From Rutidosis leptorrhynchoides (taxonomy: Eukaryota > Streptophyta > Magnoliopsida > Asterales > Asteraceae): a stretch of DNA of 64,000 nt. Positions 1 through 14,750 of this stretch are shown here, one piece after another. The first letter of the stretch is position 1; each line of letters opens with the position of its first letter. Below the pieces are notes generated by a model, which saw only the letters and a program-made list of their open reading frames with translations, was not told the DNA's origin and ran no database searches. Location: positions 17,896,001 to 17,960,000 of the forward strand of contig NC_092340.1 of assembly GCF_046630445.1 (NCBI RefSeq), written 5' to 3'. The translations under genes were made by a program, and so were the position numbers.

Positions 1-1298
1 GTTTCGATTAAACTGTGGGACTAAGTTAACGATGGTCGTCAAGTGTACTTTGACGGGTCGTTAAATTCTAGCACAGTTTTGAAGTCAAAGTGTAGCTTTG
101 AAAGATGTAAGAATTCTAAGAGAGATGTCTTCTGTTAAGTCATGACTTGGATTTTGATTTGTCAAAATCAGAATATGTAATCAAATTTGGATGAGAGTGG
201 TTGTATATTGTTGTGAAAGTAGTGAGTATAGTCGATGATTGCAGAATCAAATTTGAAGGATGTAATATATTAACTGTGAATTTATATATCTCTCGGGTAT
301 TACCTACCCGTTAATAAAATTTTCACAATTATTATTTTTATTACAGTCTCTATGAAAATATATATGTATGTATATTTTCTTCGGATGTAACATAGATTTA
401 ATGAGTTAATGTTAAACTCATTTGATTTACGGTTGAAACTAGAATTGAGTAATCCCTAAAGATTTAGAAATCACATAAGTATTTCTTCAATGATGTTGAA
501 ATTTTGAATCAATGCTTTGTTATTTGTTGATGCATGATGTTGGTTTTCGTGAAATTCTTGTGAACTTCGCAAGGTACGAATGATGTTATTTGAAAAGTTT
601 CGAGTACATCGATGATGAAAGTGTAAAATCAAACATATATTTGATTAATACACTTATTTTATTATGAGATGGAATTCATTGAATTAAAACGGAGATTGTA
701 GTTAACGATGGTTAAGTTGCTGGCGAAGGACGTAAACCGAGTAGTTAAGATCCACACATAATAGCTTAGTACGGAAAGATTTACTTTGATCTCAATATTT
801 ATATATATAAAATATACATATAATTTCTTCAGAGGGAATGAGTTAATACTTCATAACTTATTGATACAATATACGCGTTATTGATTCGTAATGATGTCCA
901 CGGTGATTCTTGAACTGGCGGAGCTTGTGAAGTTAGAGGTGCTACTGATTCTGACGATGCTGACGGTACTGTTGATGCTGTTGGTAAAACAAATCTAGCT
1001 TGTAAATTCCTCACCATTTCCGATTAAAGTTTATACTCTACCATCTCCGTTCACTCATCTGATTTAGGGTCAGAATTAAATAATCTCTAAGATTTTAGAG
1101 ATTACATAATCGCCGTAGAATCTTTCTCCCATGAAGTTATAGATTAATACTTCATCTGTTATTATTGTTGGTACTCCTTGGTATCTACAGGGTGTATGAC
1201 GTTGGTGCTCGAGGTACAGATTGTAAAGTTGAGGTTTACGACTCGGTTGTGGTTGGGGTTGGTAATGGTACTGTTGGTGTTGATAATGGTGGTACTGG
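1..1298 (-). other. Element A internal non-coding region 3' of gag
   Basis: AT-rich sequence with no sustained reading frame. It is homologous by eye to the same part of C (about 9780-10830) and E (about 52140-53060), including a shared gggtattacctacccgtta stretch near 296. A minus-strand frame at 829-1017, rich in Ser, Thr, Pro and Ala, may be a decayed continuation of the gag-like protein. I would not call it a gene. Confidence 0.5.
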
Positions 1299-1694
1299 TT
1301 ATGCTGCTGGTGCTGCTGCTGGTGCTTGAAACCTTTGCACCATATTCTCCAAAGCCACTACGCGAGCGCGAAGCTCGTTGACTTCTTCTATTACACCAGG
1401 GTGATTGTCAGTTCGGACGAGCGGATAAATAAAATCTAGAATTTGATGTAGTATATAATCGTGACGAGATATTCTGGAAATGAGAGAGAAAATGGTGTTT
1501 CGGATTGGTTCGCTGGTAAGTGCTTCAGGTTCTTCGTCAAGAGGGCAATGTGGTGGATGGAAGGGATCACCTTCTTCTTGTCTCCAATGATTGAGGAGGC
1601 TACGAACCCATCCCCAATTCATCCAGAATAAATGATTACTGATTGGTTGGTCCATTCCGGTCACACTGCTTTCGGCGCTTGAGTGGGATTCCAT
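1299..1694 (-). CDS. gag-like ORF of element A (131 aa)
   Basis: The first substantial ORF after the primer site of element A. It starts with a Ser-rich head (MESHSSAESSVTG), followed by an aromatic block containing WMNWGWVRS and WRQEEGDPFH. A middle block contains TIFSLISRISRHDYI, and a likely amphipathic helix contains VIEEVNELRARVVALENM. It ends in an Ala-rich tail. There is no zinc knuckle, protease or RT. The same order occurs in the 133-aa ORF of element E and in broken copies in B and C, so the unit is conserved and was probably translated. A capsid or Gag N-terminal role is inferred from its position and conservation; no domain was confirmed. It is open from ATG to stop. Confidence 0.7.
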   Translation of the reverse strand: MESHSSAESSVTGMDQPISNHLFWMNWGWVRSLLNHWRQEEGDPFHPPHCPLDEEPEALTSEPIRNTIFSLISRISRHDYILHQILDFIYPLVRTDNHPGVIEEVNELRARVVALENMVQRFQAPAAAPAA

Positions 1695-2123
1695 TTCGGA
1701 ATCCGAGGGACTTGAACTAATGACGAATTCTATTTCGTATGATTGAATAAAGGATTTTTCGATATGAAATGATTTTCTAATATTGGATGGTATTCTAACT
1801 ACATAGAATATCTATATATAAAGAGCAAAAGGTTTCGTAGATTTCGGAGGAATTTACGGAATATGTCAGACAAAGTTTACAGTAACAGATACGTTAAGAT
1901 ATGAATTAGCAGATATGCTAAGATATGAATTTTGTCTATACACTATCTATGTAATGAATGCAGTAAGACGCGTTTAGACTTAAGATGATAAGCATGGTTT
2001 CCGACAAAATATGATAAGCAAAACTTTTTGACATGCAACTAAGGTCGAAGTCCAGACTCACTAATGCATCCTAACGACTATCAGTTAGACACACTAATGC
2101 AGACCTGGTTCGCTAAGACCACC
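1695..2123 (-). other. Element A 5' leader
   Basis: Untranslated leader between the primer site and the gag-like ORF. The stretch next to the primer site (about 2040-2123), with its taatgcatcctaacgactat core, is nearly identical in B (16500-16580, reverse orientation) and C (about 11660-11750). That level of conservation in a non-coding leader is compatible with a packaging or dimerisation signal, which is inference. Confidence 0.5.
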
Positions 2124-2135
2124 GCTCTAATACCA
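2124..2135 (-). promoter_or_regulatory. Primer binding site of element A (tRNA-iMet type)
   Basis: On the minus strand this reads TGGTATTAGAGC, one mismatch from TGGTATCAGAGC, the complement of the 3' end of plant initiator tRNA-Met. It lies 2 bp inside the LTR border and fixes the element's orientation as minus. Confidence 0.85.
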
Positions 2136-2137
2136 CA

Positions 2138-2434
2138 TGTAAAGACCCGTCTTAATCCATAAGAACAAATACAATAACATATGAATACATTGCGAGGTAT
2201 TTGACCTCTATATGATATATTTTACAAACATTGCATTCGTTTTAAAAGACAAACTTTCATTTACATCGAAAGTTGACAGATATGCATACCATTTCATAAT
2301 ATTCAACCTATAAATGACCTAAACTGTCATTTACTTAATAACAATCTCTATTGAACTCAACGACTTGAATGCAACGTCTTTTGAAATATGTCATGAATGA
2401 CTCCAAGTAATATCTTTAAAATGAGCAAATGCAC
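2138..2434 (-). repeat. Element A LTR, part 1 (interrupted by element B)
   Basis: Begins tgtaaagacccgtcttaatc next to the primer site and runs to the tgcac duplication (2430-2434). It matches the U5-side end of other LTRs here, for example the end of the element B LTR in reverse complement. Confidence 0.8.
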
Positions 2435-3340
2435 TGTGACGAACCGGAAATCTCCGACCAAATTTAAACTTAATCTTTATATGATTTCAACACGATAAGC
2501 AAAGTCTATAATGTTATGTCTCAAAAACTTTTGAACTATGTTCATGTATACATTTGCCCTTTTACTAACCCCAACGATTCACGAACAATTATATTTAACT
2601 TAATGTGCATATATAATTATATACCTATATATTAATTAAAGACGTTAATGAAGTAATAGATGTATAATACTTTACATAAACGTATTTGTTTCGATATATG
2701 TTTAATATGTTTATCGATGGAAATTAAAAGATAATCTCAAAAGATTGAATTATCAGATACATGGTGATATGAATTACGGGTCTCTGCTGTGAGGTCCACT
2801 GCGATCTGAGAAATTTGTTCGTTTTAACAACATTCGAAAAATGGTAATGAAACTTACAAATAAGAACAAAAGTGTCAATTGAAAGGAACTAGACAAATGT
2901 TAGTGGAGATTCCTACTTAATTTTCTAAGTATGCTTTACAATAATTTCCTCGTGACTATTGATAAGCTAATTATTTAACTTTCATATATGTAAAAGTGAA
3001 ATCAGATAAAGTAAATAAATTCGAAAATGGTTGTTGACAAGATAAACCCATTTGACATGATACATTAAGATATTTTCGTACGTTTAACTATTCATTGGAC
3101 TTAACCCTACGAGTCATGAAGAAATTGAAAATTAAAAACATGAAACCCGTGATACTTTATATGTGATTTTACTTTCTTAAATAAAAACGTTTTATGATAT
3201 AACAATCATTATTAAAAAATTTTAATAAAATGATTTTGAATAAATTGTTATTAATAGTAATATCATTACTTTCATTATTATTATTAATGTTAATGTTAAT
3301 ACTAATATTAACATTTGTATTACTAAAATTATTATTTCTA

Positions 3341-3383
<43 letters not shown>

Positions 3384-4122
3384 GAAATTTAATAAATATA
3401 ACTTGTTATATCTTTTATATTACTTGTATTATTAGATATTATCATTTAGAATTATTATAATTATTAATATAGATTATCATTATATAAAAGTAATATAATT
3501 AATATTATCATTAATAATATTGTTATTAACATTATTATTAACAGTTATTATTATCCTTGTTATTAATAGTATTATTATTATGACAATTATTATTAATATT
3601 AAATGTATTATTATTTTTATTATTATTATCAATATATTATAAGTATTACTATTATTATTAATATTATTATTAATACTGATATTATTATTATTATTAATTA
3701 TTAATATAATTATTATTTGTAATATTATATTTATTATAAATAAAAAATAGATTTGCCAAATATATACACATATCAGATATCTCTCACCTCCATTTTTTTT
3801 ATTTTTTCTGCCGTCTATTTACTCGTGACCTTTGGTCGACACACAACAACAATATATAACAATCAATTGTTCTTTAATATCTGCTATAATAATTCGATTT
3901 CCCCTATCAATCAGTAATTACAAACTGCTGCCAGTATGAAGAATTAAGAACTTAAAAACTGCTTCAATACTCTGCCCACGACAGGTTTGAAACTATAGCC
4001 CAATTTCGAATCGTTTATTAAAAACTATAATTTCTATTGTTTTAGGAATCATTTAATCGAACTGTCTGTAAATTTTGAGTCTCTAATTCCTCAAACTGAT
4101 TTTTAATTTTGAAGTTAAAGGT
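2435..4122 (+). repeat. Element B 5' LTR, first part
   Basis: Matches 20540-22239 of the 3' LTR almost base for base. It holds a TA dinucleotide run at about 3345-3380 and many short ATT/TTA runs. It is interrupted after aaggt (4118-4122) by element C. Confidence 0.88.
3345..3380. repeat. (TA)n microsatellite in element B 5' LTR
   Basis: About 18 TA units. The counterpart in the 3' LTR is at about 21452-21494 and is slightly longer. Confidence 0.9.
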
Positions 4123-4829
4123 TGAAACGACCCGTCCTAATCCACCTGGATGAAGTCATCAACATTTGGTCCCATTGCGAGGTGTTGTCCTAAATGTGCC
4201 ATGAATGACTCCATGTAATATGAGCAAATGCACAGCGGAAGTTTTCTTTCATACCTGAGAATAAACATGCTTAAAAGTGTCAACCAAAAGGTTGGTGAGT
4301 TCATAAGTTTATCATAACAATCATTTCAATATGTTAATAGACCACAAGATTTCTGTTTATAGATATATGTACACTCGCAAGTGTATAAAAGTATTCTATA
4401 AGTTATAGGCACCCGGTAACAAGCCTTAACGTTCATGTTTTACCCTCTGAAATACACCAGATCAGGTGTGTTTAAAATAACCTCGAAGTACTAAAGCATC
4501 CCATAGTCAGGATGGGGTTTGTCAGACCCAATAGATCTATCTTTAGGATTCGCGCCTACCGTACATAGACAAGTAGTTTAATGTTACCAAGCTAAGGGTA
4601 TATTTCTGGTTTAAACCCACATAGAATTAGTTTTAGTACTTGTGCCTATTTCGTAAAACATTTATAAATCAGCGCATGTATTCTCAGCCCAAAAATATAT
4701 ATAAAAAAGGGAGAAAATGAAACTCACCTATTGTATTTTGTAGTAAAAATACATATTACGACATTGAACAAGTGTAAGGTTGGCCTCGAATTCACGAACC
4801 TTTAAGGAACTAAGATTTAAAAGATTTGT

Positions 4830-4900
4830 CATCGCCCGGACTCGAACCCGAGACTTCTTGATTAACAAACACAGCACTCAACCAGTGGACTGTCCGCTTG
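4830..4900 (-). other. tRNA-like Pol III module inside element C LTR
   Basis: On the minus strand a B-box-like GGTTCGAGTCC (plus-strand 4838-4848) follows an A-box-like TGGTTGAGTG (about 4875-4884) at tRNA-like spacing. A matching copy lies in the other LTR (12472-12543), so the module was in the LTR before the last transposition. It probably comes from a tRNA-derived SINE or a tRNA pseudogene; I do not propose a working tRNA. Confidence 0.6.
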
Positions 4901-5621
4901 TTTTTGGATTAACACTACTTTTAATTGTTTTATGACGTTTGACACTTGAAGTCCAAATTAGGAGCCCAATAATCAACTCAAATTGCAAGTCCACAACACA
5001 GTCCAATTAAGATGATTCATGGACTGTCTTGGTTCTCTCAAGAACTCGGCAGGAAACCAAAGGAAGAAATATACAGCAGCAGTTAATCCAGGTTATTATT
5101 CTTTATGATATTATCATCGTTAACCCTTCTCTTCACATATCTCCCATCGAAATCAATAGCACCTACGATCATAACTTAGGATAATCGTTCTAAAACCGGC
5201 CCAACATATATTAGAAGCTTAACTAAATAATGTAATCCACTAAAAATCTTGTGGCTGTTTTGAGTTCTCCAGGTTGCTCGATTGAAAACCGATTGTACAG
5301 CAGTCTAACATAATTATATTCGGTGGCCATTTTCTAGTACATGTCACCCTTATTTGTTTTAAATAATCAAGTGGATTAATTTATTAAGAGGGTATCGGCC
5401 AACAGGAACAAAAAGAGGTGGCTTTATTAATTCAAACGGGGATAAAAAGGCAACCGAAAGTTTTGGCTTTGTTTGTTTGGGTTTAGTTAATCAGAGACAG
5501 CAACATCAAACGCACTCCTTATCATATGCTTTACATAATAATATCCATATTATTTTAACACAATAAAGGAACACCACTTTTCTAAAAACCCAATTTCTCA
5601 ACCATCAAATGCCCACTAGTA

Positions 5622-5629
5622 CTTTTATA
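5622..5629 (-). promoter_or_regulatory. TATA box of element C LTR (left copy)
   Basis: The minus strand reads TATAAAAG. It is preserved in the right copy at 13266-13273 and lies just beyond the TA microsatellite, so the TA tract sits immediately upstream of the likely promoter. Predicted from the motif only. Confidence 0.5.
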
Positions 5630-5665
5630 ATGTTAAGTGGAGTATCCTTTCTTTAAAGGTGTCGG

Positions 5666-5668
<3 letters not shown>

Positions 5669-5758
<90 letters not shown>
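5669..5758. repeat. (TA)n microsatellite, element C left LTR
   Basis: About 90 bp of TA. The homologous tract in the right LTR (13313-13382) is about 70 bp, so slippage has altered one or both since insertion. Confidence 0.95.
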
Positions 5759-5761
<3 letters not shown>

Positions 5762-5875
5762 AGAAATGTGTAACCTCAATCAAGAAAATTAGATGGTAGC
5801 TGTTTGGGTGCAGCTCTTCGTTGAAGCAGAAAAATGTTAGCAACAATTACCAAATCGAGCAGTAGGAGCAAGGGT

Positions 5876-7365
<1,490 letters not shown>

Positions 7366-7656
7366 ACATTTTAATTGACAAGTTTTTATCACATATCACA
7401 AATTATTTTACATAATTAATTTTAATAACAATAACATATAATACCTCAAATTATATTTCAAATTATTATTTATATTTATATGTACACATATCTATTTACA
7501 ATTAATTGTTCGTGAATCATCGGGAACGGTCGAAAGTCAAATGCATATATGAAATAGTTCAAAATTTTGAGATTCAGTTTAACAGACTTTGCTTATCGTG
7601 TCGAAACCATATAAAGATTAAGTTTAAATTTGATCAGAAATTCTCGGGTCGTCACA

Positions 7657-10600
7657 GTACCTACCCGTTAAAGAAATTTCGTCCCGAAATTTGAGTGAGG
7701 TGGTCATGGCTAACAATAGAAATGTTTTCATGACGCATACGAGCTGAAAATTAGAGTTCTATCATCAATGAATAATACAGGAAAAAAACAATTCGATTAA
7801 TCGAGGCGTACGAGTGAAGCTATCACAAAATAGTGAAATGAGTAAATGCAAATTCGTCTTAACTGGTGACGTAGTCACGGTTGAATTTAGAAAATAAGGT
7901 GCGTCTTAACTTTTGACGTAGTCACGGTGGATTTCCGAAATTCAAGGAAATTAAAGAAAATCTTCGTAATCTAAATAAGATCTGATTCTTCGGTGAAAAA
8001 GGAAATTAAGATCTCTTTAATTAAATGCGATGATCTGCCTCGATTGCTTGGTCCGGTAATTCCACTATAAATGAACTTCTTCCGTTCCATTACTTCCTAC
8101 CACTCCCATTTTCTATATTTTAATTCATACTTTCAAATCATCAGTCAATATGCTTTATCCAGTTTTAATTCTGGATATATTCCTGACTTTCATATCGATT
8201 ATTCTCCTTTTTCATCTACCACAGGAGGAATCTGTTTACTTCTACTTCGCTCTTGGGGTTATTGTATTTATCATACTCCCGTGTCTTTATATTGCTTTTC
8301 GTATTAATGTACACGGTTTGTGATTTCTGTGTTACTGTCGAGTTTTATATCTTTCCTTATGTTTCGGAGCTCTTTGCCTTTTTATTCTCCTCTCGACTTC
8401 TAGTAAAATGAGTAACGGTCCAGAATTCGTAAGTATGGAGTTTCAATTGAACTTAATGTTCTAAACAAGGAAGAACGTAATAGCACGATTTGATTTGTCA
8501 AATTACCAGATTCACTGAGAATAGAACTATCAAGAATATACTTTCTTGATATGTTCAGAAGTTAAAAAGAATGAAAGAGTTATGTAACATGGCACATGAT
8601 AATGTTATGATCTGTGAATCATCATGTCCCATTAGAAACTCAGCATGACTTACTGTAATATAATCACGTTGATCAAGTGTCATTATATTATACTAACTCA
8701 TGCATCAGTTCTCAACATTACTTCAATAACATTCATATTTTTAAGCTCGAAAGTTTACAGAATATAGAAACTAATAGTTTCTATATGATGTAACACTGAT
8801 AGCACGAAGAGATTAATGATTTCAGATAAGAACAGTTATGAAAATATCTTCAGAAATATGGAGGATATTTATAATGAAAGATACGATGATATCTTGGAAT
8901 TTCTAATATCGATAGATGATGAAGAAGATTTATCCGTAAGGGTTTAGATTCGGAAGCAAGGTATTTGCTAAAAATTTCATCAGAAACAGAATCATTTGGA
9001 TTCTTTGAAGTCAAACTTATTCTTTTTGATTTGTCCACGGCTTCCTTCATAGTTTCGCATAATCCGCTTTTCGGTACTAAATTTTCTATTGAGTGTTTCC
9101 AATACTCCATTCTTTATCATCAAACTTTGATAATTAAGGTCGTGTACAGTTTTTGTTGCTTCATTCAACTTTTCAAAATTCAGAGTATTAATTCGCAGAC
9201 TGGGTGTTTTTCAGAATTTCAGAATGGAAGATCATAAAAGATAAATGTTATATGGTTACATATAACTGTTGATGTGGAAACGTTGCGAGATTCACAATAC
9301 AGATTTGCTTATTCCCAGTAATTAGTTTGACAATTCTTGTTATAAGATGTGGATGAGTATATGATAGGGTTTTAATGAATATAATGGTTCTTCAGAGAGA
9401 CTTAAGCCGATGAGTAATAAAGTTGCTGGTAAGTTTACTGCTAATGTGGCGAGATATAGAAGGTTCTTCGGTAGCGATGATGAAAGATAAACTTATATAT
9501 CAAGGTTATAATAAGATTAATTCGAATGAAAAGTCGAAGTTGACTTGTTGAAGATGTGACAAATTTGGCTAATTTGGAAAGAAGTTGAAAAGTTATTTTC
9601 GGTAATAACAATGTCCAAAGGAGCTAGCACAGATACGTGTTAAACGTTTATTCAGGTTCCGAGTGTTTTCAGGTACATAACTATATGGATCAATCTCTTC
9701 TTTCGTAGATGAAGTGCGGTTGGTTCATTCTCCCGATTAAGGTGTTTTCAAGAATCATGAAGAGTTTGAACGCAGATTGTAATCATCAAGATACAAATGA
9801 GGTTTAAGATGGAATCAAGTGGCAAACTTGAAGAAATGTTTAGTTTCATATGTTATATTCAATATTTTAATTCATTTTAATTGTCCAATATTATTAGTCC
9901 ACAGTCGATAGTCCAATAATTCATATATAATTTAATATATAATATTCGAATTAATTATTACGTATCGTGACCCGTGTACATGTCTCAGACTCGATCACAA
10001 CTCAAACTGTATATCTTATTGTAGAATCAACCTCAACCCTGTATAGAGAACTCGATCATTACTGCATATAGAGTGTCTATGGTGATTTCAAATAATATAT
10101 ATAGATGCGTCGATATGATATGTCAAAACCTTGTATACGTGTCCCGATAATTAAAGTGCGTAAAATAAATAACAGAAATTAAATAACGATAAATAAAGTG
10201 CGTAAAGTAAATAACAGAAATTAAATGATGATAAATAAAATTGTGAGAATGTAAATTGCGATAAATAAAATGTAATCAGTTAGCTAGGAACAATTAGCTA
10301 GGAACAGTTAGCATAGATTCTTAACAAAATTTCTCATAGTTAATTTGTTTGTTTCTAACAAATTTTATTTTGTCAAATGTTTTCTTCATTATGCCACTTG
10401 TTGGATTCTGATAAATCAAAATCCCAATATGAAATTTGAATGAAAATGGTTATTCTGTGGTGAACGTATACGTATGTCTGTGGATGTAAGTAGAATAGTA
10501 AATAACTGTTGAATCAGATTCGAAGAATGTACAATGTAACTTATTAATGTGAAATCTAAATATTCCCCGGGTATTACCTACCCGTTAAAATATTTTCATC

Positions 10601-10829
10601 ATTAACAGTTTGTACAAAAGAATTTTTAATTACAATCTTTATGAAAACATATATACATATATATTTTCTTCCGATGTAATCAAGGATTTAATGAGTAAAT
10701 ATAATATTAACTCATTTGATTTAGCGTTAGAACTAGAATATATAATCTCTTAAAACATTAGAGATTATATAATCGCCATGAAGAACGAAGATAATTGATA
10801 TAGGACGTTACGTAGAACGATGATTATAC
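7657..10829 (-). other. Element C internal region 3' of gag, with polypurine tract and hairpin
   Basis: No coding frame stands out. The first bases, read on the minus strand, form a polypurine-like tract (aacgggtaggtac) abutting the LTR. Beside it is a perfect stem (7674-7681 with 7685-7692, loop tcc). The rest is homologous by eye to the corresponding parts of B (18400-20540, reverse) and E (50530-53060). It includes gggtattacctacccgtta near 10570, also found in A and E. The function is unknown. Confidence 0.6.
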
Positions 10830-11330
10830 TCGAGGTACAGAATGAGATGTTGAGGCATGGATTGTTGATGGTACTGGTGCTGTTACTGATGGTACTGTTG
10901 GTGCCGATGATATTGCTGAAGCTGGTACATTTTGCACCATATTCTCCAAAGCTATTACTCGAGCATGAAGTTCGTTGACTTCTTCTATTATTCCAGAATG
11001 ATTGTCGGTCTGAATGAGCGGATGAATAAGGTTTAGAATTGTGCATAGAATATAATCGTGTAGAGCTATTCTGAAAATGAGACTGAAAATGGTGTTTCGG
11101 ATAGGTTAACCGGTAAGTGCTTCAGGTTCTTCACCAAAAGGTGAATTAGGTTGGTGGAAAAGATCACCTTCTTCTTGTCTCCGTTGATTTAGTAGGTTAC
11201 GAATCCATCAGATTAATTGGGGATGGCTGATTGGTTAATCCATTCCGGTCACACTACTTTCGGAGCTCGAGTGAAAATCCATATCGGAATAGCTGTTGGA
11301 ATTCGAGGAACTTGAACTGGTTGAGGGATT
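10830..11330 (-). pseudogene. Broken gag-like gene of element C
   Basis: Read on the minus strand, the frame shows the landmarks of the intact copies in A and E: a Ser-rich head, EEGDLFHQPNSP, DYILCTILNLIHPL and IIEEVNELHARVIALENMVQ. It has several in-frame stops early on, for example just after the head and in the TGEPVRNTIF region. It lies in the same place, between primer site and 3' non-coding block. It has no coding capacity now. Confidence 0.65.
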
Positions 11331-11750
11331 CATCTCGTGCGATCAGATGAAGGATTTTCGATAAGAATTTGATTATAGGATGTAGATTAGTATCCTGCAA
11401 TACATAATATACATATGCATATATAATACTAAAATCCCATAAGTTACGGAAGAATCTACGAAAGTTGTCAGGCAAAGTCTACAGTAACAGATATGCTAAG
11501 ATATGAATTAGTAGATACGCTAAGATACGAATTTTGTCTATACACTATTCATGCAATCATTGTAGTAAGATGTGTCTAGACTAAGAATGATAAGCAGGAA
11601 ATTTCCTAAGGACGATAAACAGATGATTTTCGAAAAAATGATAAGCAAAACTTTTGACATGCAGACACGGTCGAAGTCTAGACTTACTAATGCATCCTAA
11701 CGACTATCAGTTAGACACACTAATGCAAGACCTGGTTCACTAAGACCACC
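11331..11750 (-). other. Element C 5' leader
   Basis: Non-coding leader that closely matches the leaders of A and B near the primer site. No ORF is supported. Confidence 0.5.
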
Positions 11751-11762
11751 GCTCTGATACCA
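11751..11762 (-). promoter_or_regulatory. Primer binding site of element C (tRNA-iMet)
   Basis: The minus strand reads TGGTATCAGAGC, a perfect 12-base complement of the plant initiator tRNA-Met 3' end, 2 bp from the LTR border. Confidence 0.92.
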
Positions 11763-12471
11763 ACTGAAACGACCCGTCCTAATCCACCTGGACGAAGTCA
11801 TCAACATTTGGTCCCATTGCGAGGTGTTGTCCTAAATGTGCCATGAATGACTCCATGTAATATGAGCAAATGCACAGCGGAAGTTTTCTTTCATACCTGA
11901 GAATAAACATGCTTAAAAGTGTCAACCAAAAGGTTGGTGAGTTCATAAGTTTATCATAACAATCATTTCAATATGTTAATAGACCACAAGATTTCCGTTT
12001 ATAAATATATGTTCACTCGCAAGTGTATAAAAGTATTCTATAAGTTGTAGGCACCCGGTAACAAGCCTTAACGTTCATGTTTTACCCTCTGAAGTACACC
12101 AGATCAGGTGTGTTTAAAATAACCTCGAAGTACTAAAGCATCCCATAGTCAGGATGGGGTTTGTCAGACCCAATAGATCTATCTTTAGGATTCGCGCCTA
12201 CCGTACATAGACAAGTAGTTTAATGTTACCAAGCTAAGGGTATATTTCTGGTTTAAACCCACATAGAATTAGTTTTAGTACTTGTACCTATTTCGTAAAA
12301 CATTTATAAATCAGCGCATGTATTCTCAGCCCAAAAATATATATAAAAAAGGGAGCAAATGAAACTCACCTATTGTATTTTGTAGTAAAAATACATATTA
12401 CGACATGGAACAAGTGTAAGGTTGGCCTCGGATTCACGAACCTTTAAGGAACTAAGATTTAAAAAGATTTG

Positions 12472-12543
12472 TTATCGCCCGGACTCGAACCCGAGACTTC
12501 TTGATTAACAAACACAACACTCAACCAGTGGACTGTCCGCTTG
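12472..12543 (-). other. tRNA-like Pol III module, second LTR copy
   Basis: Partner of the module at 4830-4900, with the same B-box (plus-strand ggactcgaacc from 12481) and A-box region. Confidence 0.6.
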
Positions 12544-13265
12544 TTTTTGGATTAACACTACTTTTAATTGTTTTATGACGTTTGACACTTGAAGTCCAAA
12601 TTAGGAGCCCAATAATCAACTCAAATTGCAAGTCCACAACACAGTCCAATTAAGATGATTCATGGACTGTCTTGGTTCTCTCAAGAACTCAGCAGGAAAC
12701 TAAAGGAAGAAATATACAGCAGCAGTTAATCCAGGTTATTATTCTTTATGATATTATCATCGTTAACCCTTCTCTTCACATATCTCCCATCGAAATCAAT
12801 AGCACCTACGATCATAACTTAGGATAATCATTCTAAAACCGGCCCAACATATATTAGAAGCTTAACTAAATAATGTAATCCACTAAAAATCTTGTGGCTG
12901 TTTTGAGTTCTCTAGGTTGCTCGATTGAAAACCGATTGTACAGCAGTCTAACATAATTATATTCGGTGGCCATTTTCTAGTACATGTCACCCTTATTTGT
13001 TTTAAATAATCAAGTGGATTAATTTATTAAGAGGGTGTCGGCCAACAGGAACAAAAAGAGGTGGCTTTATTAATTCAAACGGGGATAAAAAGGCAACCGA
13101 AAGTTTTGGCTTTGTTTGTTTGGGTTTAGTTAATCAGAGACAGCAACATCAAACGCACTCCTTATCATATGCTTTACATAATAATATCCATATTATTTTA
13201 ACACAATAAATGAAAAACCACTTTTCTAAAAACCCAATTTGTCAACCATCAAATGCCCACTAGTA

Positions 13266-13273
13266 CTTTTATA
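13266..13273 (-). promoter_or_regulatory. TATA box of element C 5' LTR
   Basis: The minus strand reads TATAAAAG. This copy is in the upstream LTR and would drive element transcription. Confidence 0.5.
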
Positions 13274-13309
13274 ATGTTAAGTGGAGTATCATTTCTTTAA
13301 AGGTGTCGG

Positions 13310-13312
<3 letters not shown>

Positions 13313-13382
<70 letters not shown>
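13313..13382. repeat. (TA)n microsatellite, element C right LTR
   Basis: About 70 bp of TA; shorter allele of the tract at 5669-5758. Confidence 0.95.
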
Positions 13383-13384
<2 letters not shown>

Positions 13385-14523
13385 AGAAATGTGTAACCTC
13401 AATCAAGAAAATTAGATGGTAGCTGTTTGGGTGCAGCTCTTCGCTGAAGCAGAAAAACGATAGCAACAATTACCAAATCGAGCAGTAGGAGCAAGGTTAA
13501 ATTCAAATTATTTTAATTGACAAGTTTTTATCACATATCACAAATTATTTTACATAATTAAATTTAATAACAATAACATATAATACCTCAAATTATATTT
13601 CAAATTATTATTTATATTTATACGTACACATATCTATTTACAATTAATTGTTCGTGAATCATCGGGAACGGTCAAAAGTCAAATGCATATATGAAATAGT
13701 TCAAAATTTTGAGATTCAGTTTAACAGACTTTACTTATCGTGTCGAAACCATATAAAGATTAAGTTTAAATTTGATCGGAAATTCCCGGGTCTTCACAAA
13801 GGTTAAATTCAAAAAGTTAAAGAAGTTGTTCATCAAGGAAATTTGAATCCAATTTGATGATACTGAATCAATTTATGATTCAGAAAGCTTTTATAAAGGA
13901 TTTAAAACATAATTCATTTTACAATTCTAACCTAAAATAATCTAAAACTTGAAATTCGATTTTTAGTTCATAGTGTTCTTGAACTGTATATAACAAAAGC
14001 TCGTGTTTGAATCAATTTTCAAAATGTAAAGATGCCGATGTATTGAGAATCTGTTGGTTAATCTTTCTGCAAATTTTCAGCTTTCAATTCGTCATATTGA
14101 GCACAAATTCGAAAGTCAAAGTTTTAAAAATTAAAAAGTCAACTCCTGGTTCTTCATGAAATTTGAATTATCTGTTATGATTCAAATCCATTTAACGATT
14201 CTAGAAGTTTATTTAAACAATTTAAAAACTATTTCATGTTATACTTATAATCTAAAAGAGTCTAGATTTTTAAAACATGATTTGAGTATATGTTTTGTTC
14301 TTGACAACTGCTGCTGCTAATCTGATTTTTTTATTCAATTATTCGATCAATATAATCCCAGATGTTAATTATAAATCAGTATTGAGTCTTAAATTATGGT
14401 TTGTAATTCGTTAATTGGATTTGGACTACCCTGATCGATTTAATTTTTTGAAGAAATCGATGGATAAATTAAAACGGGTTAAATTAATTTAAATCTTATT
14501 CATAACAAGATATGCAAGGTAGA

Positions 14524-14602
14524 AGGGATGGTTGATAGTGTTTTCAGGTGAGCGGGAGGTCACGGGTTCGAACCCGGGCGTGGGTAACTATTTTTTTTTT
14601 TT
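14524..14602 (+). other. tRNA-derived SINE-like module in element B 5' LTR
   Basis: A-box-like tggttgatagtg (14529-14540) and a strong B-box gggttcgaaccc (14564-14575), followed by a T12 run that could end Pol III transcription. The copy in the 3' LTR (22962-23040) shows it was part of the LTR before insertion. It resembles the head of plant tRNA-derived SINEs. Confidence 0.6.
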
Positions 14603-14634
14603 GGAACTCTTTGTGAGGTAGTTTTCTCACTATC

Positions 14635-14750
<116 letters not shown>

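Larger units (their letters stand above)
11765..13798 (-). repeat. Element C 5' LTR (right copy, 2.0 kb)
   Basis: Starts tgaaacgacccg and ends cccgggtcttcaca. It lacks the 1.5-kb block of the left copy; otherwise it is very similar. TA tract at 13313-13382, TATA box at 13266-13273. Confidence 0.88.
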